Shown: positions 28,756-33,327 of the stretch, piece by piece
How positions within the stretch are numbered: the stretch's first letter is position 1
Layout of the letters: each line of letters begins with the position of its first letter
Source: Bacillota bacterium
GTDB taxonomy: Bacteria; Bacillota; UBA4882; UBA8346
Direction: 5' to 3'
Length of the DNA stretch: 33,327 bases
NCBI GenBank assembly: GCA_029553165.1
Contig: JAKPCT010000207.1
Span: 1 to 33,327 of the forward strand
The notes under the pieces: generated by a model
Seen by the model: the letters and a program-made list of their open reading frames with translations, nothing else
Told to the model about the DNA's origin: nothing
Databases searched by the model: none
Program-made: the position numbers and the translations under genes

Positions 28756-28771
28756 TGTAATGTTTATGTCA
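28756..28771 (-). promoter_or_regulatory. Copy A of 16-bp repeated motif, in nifH leader
   Basis: The coding strand reads TGACATAAACATTACA. It lies about 15-30 nt after the predicted transcription start, a position suited to a repressor. Copies B (28831-28846) and C (28995-29010) differ at two positions each or fewer from a shared consensus TKACATRAAYATTACA. Confidence 0.6.
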
Positions 28772-28791
28772 GTTTTTAAATCTATGAATCT

Positions 28792-28820
28792 AATTTATAA
28801 CATATACATCACATTGTCAA
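28792..28820 (-). promoter_or_regulatory. Sigma-A-type promoter of nif operon
   Basis: TTGACA (complement of 28815-28820) and TAAATT (complement of 28792-28797) are separated by 17 bp. Start is expected near 28785. No sigma-54 -24/-12 pattern was found, which fits Firmicutes nif genes. Confidence 0.7.
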
Positions 28821-28830
28821 CAGCCTAAAC

Positions 28831-28846
28831 TTACATAAATATTACA
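28831..28846 (+). promoter_or_regulatory. Copy B of 16-bp repeated motif, just upstream of nifH -35
   Basis: The plus strand reads TTACATAAATATTACA, in inverted orientation to copy A. It lies about 11 bp beyond the -35 box, roughly -46 to -61. The centre-to-centre distance to copy A is 75 bp. Confidence 0.6.
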
Positions 28847-29043
28847 CAGATGTTGAGAAAATGTTAATGAATTGGATACACGATACAAGGAGACTGATGG
28901 TAATTATTGGTTTTTGTTGGGGTAAGTGTTGAAATGACTGTATCGGTTGGTGATAACGAACTATATGAGGTTAATCAAATTTGGTAACAATATGTGACAT
29001 GAACATTACATGTAGAGATAGTAAAAAAACCGCAAAAACACCC
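28847..29043. other. Long gene-free upstream region of nifH
   Basis: About 200 bp with no convincing gene. It holds copy C of the nif motif at 28995-29010. A plus-strand 11-codon reading from ATG 28877 has AAGGAG 4 nt before it but no recognisable product, and I do not call it. Confidence 0.5.
28995..29010 (+). promoter_or_regulatory. Copy C of 16-bp repeated motif, distal nifH upstream region
   Basis: The plus strand reads TGACATGAACATTACA, matching the reverse complement of copy A at 15 of 16 positions. It lies about 215 bp upstream of the predicted nifH start, far enough for DNA looping. Confidence 0.55.
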
Positions 29044-29093
29044 AAAATAAAAAGGCGTTGCTTGCTACTTAAAAGTAGTCTTTGCAACAGCCT
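29044..29093 (-). terminator. Terminator downstream of hydA
   Basis: Coding-strand arms AGGCTGTTGC and GCAACGCC (one bulged T) enclose an inner perfect stem CTACTT/AAGTAG, followed by TTTTTATTTT. It shares its 5' arm with the ytxC-distal terminator. Confidence 0.8.
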
Positions 29094-29130
29094 CTATTAT
29101 AAAAGTTCTAAAAGTTAAAAGATCCCTAAA

Positions 29131-30858
29131 TTAGTACTTCTTCCGTGCCGTATAATGAGTATGCAACAGATGATGCGACTTCTCTCCCAACGGCTTTTCT
29201 AAAAACTCTTCATACAATCGCTTTACTGCGGGATTTTCATGAGACTTCCGCAGTGGCATATTTTGATCTTCTTCATAAATCGCCTGCATCCGCGCTTTTC
29301 GTGTTGTGTCATTGGTTGGGAATGGTTGGCCACCGCCACCAATACACCCGCCCGGACAACACATCACCTCGATGAAGTGATAATCAGCCGTTCCAGCTTT
29401 AATCTTCTCCATTAAGGTTTTGGCATTTTTCAAGCCATGGGCAACAGCTACTTTAACTTTAGTCCCATCCAATTCAACCGTTGCTTCTTTAACTCCATCC
29501 AGTCCACGAACTGCTTTCAATTCAATCTGTTGCAGTTCTTTATTGGTAACAACTTCATAAACCGTCCGCAGCGCCGCTTCCATTACACCACCTGTTGATC
29601 CAAAGATAGCTCCGGCACCAGTCGAGATCCCCAGCGGATGATCGAATTCTTCGTCTTCCAAGCTATTAAAGTCGATACCTGCTTCGCGGATCATCCGGCC
29701 TAATTCCCGGGTTGTTAAAACTACATCAACATCCTGATAGCCGCTATCCTGCATCTCAAAGCGCCCGGCCTCATATTTCTTCGCTGTACAGGGCATTATC
29801 GAAACCATGTAGATCTTTTCGGGGGGAATTCCGGCTTTCTCGGCATAATAAGTTTTCGCTAACGCTCCAAACATCTGTTGCGGAGATTTACAGGTAGAGA
29901 GATGTTCCAGTAACTCAGGATAAAAATGTTCAATATACTTGATCCATCCGGGGCTGCAAGACGTAATCATTGGCAGTTTACCACCATGATTAAGCCGCTC
30001 TAACAACTCATGACCTTCTTCAATAATTGTCAGGTCAGCAGTAAAATCAGTATCAAAAACCTTAGCAAATCCCATTCGGCGTAATGCCGCAACCATCTTT
30101 CCGGTAACCCGGCTTCCGGGCGCAAGCCCCAGTTCCTCACCGATCGCAACCCGGATCGCTGGAGCAGTCTGCACAACAACGTGCAGGTCCGGATTGGACA
30201 AAGCAGCCCATACTTTATCCGTATCATCAACTTCATAGATCGCCCCAACCGGGCAAACCTGGATACATTGTCCACATAATACGCAAGCAACGTTATTTAA
30301 CTCATCATTACCGGCAGGTGCAACAACGGTATTGATACCGCGATTAACCGGGTAAATCGCGCCGACCCCTTGCACCTGATGACAAACCGCCACACATCGC
30401 CGGCACAGGATACATTTCGACGGATCACGGACTAATGAAGGAGTAGAAAGATCTTTTTGATATTCAAACTTTTCTGTCTGTTCAAAACGTTGGGAGCGAA
30501 TACCTAATTTATCGGAGAGTGATTGCAGTTCACAGTTTTGATTGCGAATACAATTTAAGCAATCTTGAGGATGATTTGAGATTAATAATTCCATATTTGT
30601 CTTTCGGGATTCTCTGACTAAAGGGGAGTTGGTCTTGATAACCATTCCGTCGACTACCGGTTGTGAACAAGCAGTCTGTAATGTTCTGGCACCTTCAACC
30701 TCGACGACACAAATGCGACACATTGCTTTGGTATTTAAATCAGGATGATAACAAAGCGTCGGAATCTCAACCCCGGCATTACGAGCAGCTTCCAGAATAA
30801 TGGTCCCTGCAGGTACAGTAACCTGTTTACCATCAATGGTCACTTTAACTGTCTCCAA
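29131..30858 (-). CDS. hydA: [FeFe]-hydrogenase, HydA/HndD-type catalytic subunit
   Basis: The 575-residue cytoplasmic enzyme interconverts protons and H2. Domain order: N-terminal [2Fe-2S] (Cys 36, 47, 50, 64), His-Cys [4Fe-4S] (His96, Cys 100, 103, 109), two-cluster ferredoxin domain (Cys 149/152/155/159 and 192/195/198/202), then the H-cluster domain with L1 TSCSPGW (Cys301), L2 MPCTAKKYE (Cys357) and L3 MCCPGGCIGGGGQP (Cys501, Cys505). A short C-terminal small-subunit-like tail (KSHENPAVKRLYEEFLEKPLGEKSHHLLHTHY) follows. The start is TTG with AAAGGATG upstream. It follows an HndB-like gene by 70 bp, but no NuoF-like NADH subunit gene is present, so the electron partner is open: ferredoxin alone, or subunits coded elsewhere. 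Confidence 0.95.
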   Translation of the reverse strand: METVKVTIDGKQVTVPAGTIILEAARNAGVEIPTLCYHPDLNTKAMCRICVVEVEGARTLQTACSQPVVDGMVIKTNSPLVRESRKTNMELLISNHPQDCLNCIRNQNCELQSLSDKLGIRSQRFEQTEKFEYQKDLSTPSLVRDPSKCILCRRCVAVCHQVQGVGAIYPVNRGINTVVAPAGNDELNNVACVLCGQCIQVCPVGAIYEVDDTDKVWAALSNPDLHVVVQTAPAIRVAIGEELGLAPGSRVTGKMVAALRRMGFAKVFDTDFTADLTIIEEGHELLERLNHGGKLPMITSCSPGWIKYIEHFYPELLEHLSTCKSPQQMFGALAKTYYAEKAGIPPEKIYMVSIMPCTAKKYEAGRFEMQDSGYQDVDVVLTTRELGRMIREAGIDFNSLEDEEFDHPLGISTGAGAIFGSTGGVMEAALRTVYEVVTNKELQQIELKAVRGLDGVKEATVELDGTKVKVAVAHGLKNAKTLMEKIKAGTADYHFIEVMCCPGGCIGGGGQPFPTNDTTRKARMQAIYEEDQNMPLRKSHENPAVKRLYEEFLEKPLGEKSHHLLHTHYTARKKY

Positions 30859-30927
30859 TCAAATCATCCTTTCTTGCTCTATCAAACATTTATTATAGAT
30901 CCTTAAATGTTTGTAAGATTTGTTTTA

Positions 30928-31296
30928 CTAATTATCATCAGTTATTACTAAGTCATTTACAACGTTACCGTTCAGCAAATGCTCATTAATAATTTGTAAA
31001 ACATTTTCAGGATTAACATTACCATAAGTAACACTGCTCTGCCCCGGACAATCAACCCGGACAACCGGCTCCTGCTTGCATAATCCAAGACATTCGGTCT
31101 GATAAACAGTGATATTTTTCAGATTCTTTTGCTCAATTTCACTCATGATTACTTTCAGTACATTCCTGGCCCCTGCAGCAATCCCACAATCATCCATGCT
31201 AATTATTACTTTTATATTATTGTTATTGCTATCACGCAAATCAACCTGCGCTTGATACTCTTCTCTGATCTGCGCCAACTCATCCAGTGATTTCAC
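30928..31296 (-). CDS. hndB: HndB-like thioredoxin-fold [2Fe-2S] ferredoxin
   Basis: The 122-residue protein resembles HndB, a small subunit of NAD(P)-linked [FeFe]-hydrogenases. After a short N-terminal helix (MKSLDELAQIREEYQ) come DDCGIAAGARNVLKVIMSEIE, TVYQTECLGLCKQEPVVRVDCPG and VTYGNVNPENVLQIINEHLL. Cysteines are at 37, 69, 73 and 83. The start is GTG with GGGGGG 6 nt upstream. It lies directly before hydA under a good promoter and probably hands electrons to or from it. In hnd-type operons this gene usually has hndA and hndC nearby; neither is here. Confidence 0.85.
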   Translation of the reverse strand: MKSLDELAQIREEYQAQVDLRDSNNNNIKVIISMDDCGIAAGARNVLKVIMSEIEQKNLKNITVYQTECLGLCKQEPVVRVDCPGQSSVTYGNVNPENVLQIINEHLLNGNVVNDLVITDDN

Positions 31297-31334
31297 AAAG
31301 AGCCCCCCTATCCGGTAAAACTACTGTTACAACT

Positions 31335-31354
31335 TTGTAAATTATTTATTACAA
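31335..31354 (-). promoter_or_regulatory. Palindrome over the hndB-hydA transcription start
   Basis: The coding strand TTGTAATAAATAATTTACAA is a near-dyad, TTGTAA-N8-TTACAA, covering the predicted +1. A repressor bound there would block transcription. It resembles Rex (TTGT-N10-ACAA) but has N12 between the outer tetramers. Confidence 0.4.
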
Positions 31355-31357
31355 TTC

Positions 31358-31387
31358 ATTATAGCTGATTGCCAAAAACACTGTCAA
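31358..31387 (-). promoter_or_regulatory. Sigma-A-type promoter of hndB-hydA
   Basis: TTGACA (complement of 31382-31387) and TATAAT (complement of 31358-31363), both perfect, are separated by 18 bp. Confidence 0.85.
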
Positions 31388-31428
31388 CTTTTAGCAGTTG
31401 GATAGTAGCCTAGTATTGTCGCTTCTAG

Positions 31429-31938
31429 TCAGATCTTCTCACAAAAACTTAATTTATCAGCAACCTCTTTTAGAATCTCGGTTACTGTTTTCTTAAACTT
31501 GGGATGTTTAAAATCCGGTGCCAACTCAAGTAACGGGTACAGCACAAAAGAACGTTCGACAATCTTGGGATGTGGAATTGTTAAAAACGAGGATTCCATA
31601 ACCCAATCCTGATAAAACAACAGGTCCAGATCGATCAGTCGGGGACCATAACGTACCGAAGGCTCCCTCCCCATCTCCGCCTCAATCTCTTTTAAAATTG
31701 CCAATACTTGACTTGGTAGCAGCATCTGTTTGGGATTGATCATTACCACTTGATTTAAGAACCAGGGCTGCTCAGTAAGCTCTACCGGTTCACTGCGATA
31801 GACTGAAGACATTACTACATCAGTTTCAAAGTACTTTTTCACCAAACTAACAGCTGTCTTCAGATTTTGGAGACAATCACCAATGTTACTGCCTAATCCG
31901 ATATAAATTGTATTTTTATTGTTCTTGAATAATTGCAT
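31429..31938 (-). CDS. folK: 2-amino-4-hydroxy-6-hydroxymethyldihydropteridine pyrophosphokinase
   Basis: The 169-residue enzyme pyrophosphorylates hydroxymethyldihydropterin ahead of FolP in folate synthesis. It has IYIGLGSNIGD, VYRSEPVE, the pterin/ATP region NQVVMI, and the signature MGREPSVRYGPRLIDLDLLFYQD, then IPHPKIVERSFVLYPL. The start overlaps folP by 23 bp and lacks a strong ribosome site, so it probably depends on coupling; a slightly later non-ATG start is possible. No folB lies between folP and folK, unlike many folate clusters. Confidence 0.93.
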   Translation of the reverse strand: MQLFKNNKNTIYIGLGSNIGDCLQNLKTAVSLVKKYFETDVVMSSVYRSEPVELTEQPWFLNQVVMINPKQMLLPSQVLAILKEIEAEMGREPSVRYGPRLIDLDLLFYQDWVMESSFLTIPHPKIVERSFVLYPLLELAPDFKHPKFKKTVTEILKEVADKLSFCEKI

Positions 31939-33145
31939 CGCACATCTTGACTGCCCGCGCTACCGGCCGAACATCATGAACTCTGATAATGTTCACTCCT
32001 TTAGCTATTCCCCAAACTGCAGTCGCGATTGTTCCCTCCAATCTCTCTTCAACCGGCAAGTCTAAAGTTAATCCAATCACAGATTTACGTGAAGTCCCTA
32101 ACAGGATCGGTCGTCCCAGCACTTTCAATTGGTCAAGATGTTGTAAAACCCGCAAATTATCTTGATATTTCTTCCCAAATCCAATTCCTGGATCAATAAT
32201 TATTTGGTCAGAATCAATACCATATTTAGTGGCAATATTTATTGAATCATTAAGTGATTCAACTATTTCTTTTATCAAATACTTATATTCTGGTTGAGTA
32301 TTATTATGCATAATTATTATTGGAACTTTGGCTTCCCCCACAATTTGCGCCATGCGGCGCTCCGGATCTTCGGGAGATTTTAAACCCCAAATATCATTAA
32401 TAATTGCCGCTCCGAGATTGAGAGCTTTTTCAGCAATAACCGGTTTATAAGTATCCACTGAAATCGGAATCTTGACTGCCTTCACCATCTCTTTCAAGAC
32501 CGGAAGTAAGCGTTTTGCTTCCTCCTCTTCACTGATTTTCTGAGAGCCCGGTCGCGACGATTCAGCGCCAAGATCGATGAAATCAGCCCCATCGGCAACC
32601 ATCTGATTGGCTTGTTCAATCGCTTTATCAATATAATTAGCTTGGTTATACAATCCATCCTTGGAGAAGGAATCCGGAGTAACATTGACGATTCCCATAA
32701 TATAAGTCCGGGCATTGAGATCGATCGTTTGATTATTAATTACGATAGGACTGATATTTTTCTTGGAATAATTCTCTAAAGCAGCTTCAATCTTCGCCGC
32801 AATCTCCGGTAATCCTAACGGTTGTTGTTTTAATTTAATCACCAGTTGCTGAAATTGACGCATCGTCCCTGATAACAAAGCTTCATATTCACCCTCAGAT
32901 TCACTCTGCTGCCAACTGCAGACCCGCCAGGAAACAGCCGCTTCAGCACCTCTGGCTAACATCTCTTGCTTAATGATTGCCGCTTGCTGAAATGTTAAAT
33001 TAAATAATTTTACAATATAATGACGGAATTTATCCTCCATTATCTTAATGCCCCGCGGATCAACCCCAATATTTTGCATCTCAACCCGAATTTCATCAGT
33101 ATTTAAAGCCCTGTCAACCAGAATCTTATGAATAATCGTCCTCAC
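31916..33145 (-). CDS. folP: Dihydropteroate synthase with N-terminal extension
   Basis: The 409-residue protein joins hydroxymethyldihydropterin pyrophosphate and p-aminobenzoate. The barrel domain (about residue 140 on) has IMGIVNVTPDSFSKDG, GAESSRPG, SVDTYKP, NDIWG, DPGIGFGK, LLGTSRKSVIG and RVHDV. The first ~135 residues form an extra domain (NIGVDPRGIKIMEDKFRHYIVKLFNLTFQQAAIIKQEMLARGAEAAVS) that I recall in some Firmicutes FolP proteins; its role is unknown to me. The start is GTG at 33145 with AGAG immediately before, which is tight; an ATT a few codons later is conceivable. It is the first of two folate genes. Confidence 0.93.
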   Translation of the reverse strand: MRTIIHKILVDRALNTDEIRVEMQNIGVDPRGIKIMEDKFRHYIVKLFNLTFQQAAIIKQEMLARGAEAAVSWRVCSWQQSESEGEYEALLSGTMRQFQQLVIKLKQQPLGLPEIAAKIEAALENYSKKNISPIVINNQTIDLNARTYIMGIVNVTPDSFSKDGLYNQANYIDKAIEQANQMVADGADFIDLGAESSRPGSQKISEEEEAKRLLPVLKEMVKAVKIPISVDTYKPVIAEKALNLGAAIINDIWGLKSPEDPERRMAQIVGEAKVPIIIMHNNTQPEYKYLIKEIVESLNDSINIATKYGIDSDQIIIDPGIGFGKKYQDNLRVLQHLDQLKVLGRPILLGTSRKSVIGLTLDLPVEERLEGTIATAVWGIAKGVNIIRVHDVRPVARAVKMCDAIIQEQ

Positions 33146-33189
33146 CTCTAAAAAATAATTCGCTAACCAATCCCTTCTTCCTGCAAATA

Positions 33190-33327
33190 ATCATGACCAC
33201 CCGTAAAACGGGTGGTTTGCACATGCCCTATAAGGGCGTGCTACTAGCCAAGTCTCAAGACTTTTTGAATAAAAGCCTACCAACCGCATTTGTTTTACAA
33301 ACTACCCCTCAAAGGGGTTATTTTTTC
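33190..33327 (-). mobile_element. Possible IS200/IS605-type element end (structured, partial)
   Basis: Dense short hairpins: ACCACCCGT/ACGGGTGGT with a 3-nt loop (33196-33216, perfect 9 bp), CATGCCCT/AGGGCGTG (33222-33240, 8 bp with one T-G), AAGTCT/AGACTT (33250-33263), and ACCCC/GGGGT (33304-33318) next to a T-run on the plus strand. The stacked order recalls the subterminal end of IS200/IS605-family elements, where the guide RNA of TnpB is also encoded. No transposase or tnpB reading frame is visible before the window ends, so this is a resemblance from memory only. Confidence 0.4.

Noticed and set aside
28861-29000. Tiny plus-strand frames upstream of nifH (11-23 codons), one with AAGGAG before it
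   Set aside because: Too short to judge, no recognisable product and no promoter seen; chance is a sufficient explanation.
31335-31354. Rex operator at hndB-hydA
   Set aside because: The outer TTGT and ACAA are 12 bases apart rather than 10, so I record only a palindrome of unknown partner.

Overview
The window is a 33-kb stretch in which every supportable gene lies on the minus strand, so transcription runs from high to low coordinates. The genes suggest an anaerobic, nitrogen-fixing, spore-forming member of the Firmicutes with an outer membrane. Evidence is PyrR-controlled attenuation of a Bacillus-type pyr operon, strong AGGAGG ribosome sites, a YtxC-like sporulation gene, a nifH-I1-I2-D-K cluster of the anaerobe type, an [FeFe]-hydrogenase, and a TolC-family protein beside a MacA/MacB exporter. 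Diderm lineages such as Negativicutes, Limnochordia/Hydrogenispora relatives or Halanaerobiia would fit; I cannot name the species.

Layout, left to right (each block transcribed leftward). 1-9986: pyrimidine operon pyrR-uraA-pyrB-pyrC-carA-carB-pyrK-pyrD (pyrD cut by the window edge), with a sigma-A promoter, two PyrR attenuators, and a possible ArgR box before carAB. 10021-16744: a six-gene unit of TolC-like protein, MacA-like adaptor, MacB ATPase, MacB permease, OmpR-type regulator and histidine kinase; its promoter carries an 11-bp-period direct repeat that the regulator may bind. 16757-18344: ytxC-like gene with tandem terminators, and a tRNA-Val(GAC) with its own promoter and terminator. 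18391-28820: nif cluster nifH-nifI1-nifI2-nifD-nifK-nifE-nifN-nifB-2Fe ferredoxin-nifV. 29044-31387: hydA and an HndB-like ferredoxin gene. 31429-33145: folK and folP. 33190-33327: stacked short hairpins resembling the end of an IS200/IS605-type element.

The nif genes encode the Fe protein, the MoFe protein, two PII-like switch-off proteins, the NifEN scaffold, NifB for the cofactor core, NifV for homocitrate, and a thioredoxin-fold 2Fe-2S ferredoxin. The hydrogenase next door could recycle or dispose of H2 made by nitrogenase (inference).

The points most worth a second look are nifN, which reads through only if one base is removed from each of two 7-base homopolymers, and a 16-bp motif, TKACATRAAYATTACA, present three times around the nifH promoter. 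Others are the ARG-box-like site before carA, the direct repeats before the tolC operon, the hndB-hydA pair lacking the usual NADH-binding subunit gene, and the IS605-like structured end at the right edge. I did not find a clearly new multi-gene system; most of the window is recognisable core metabolism and nitrogen fixation.
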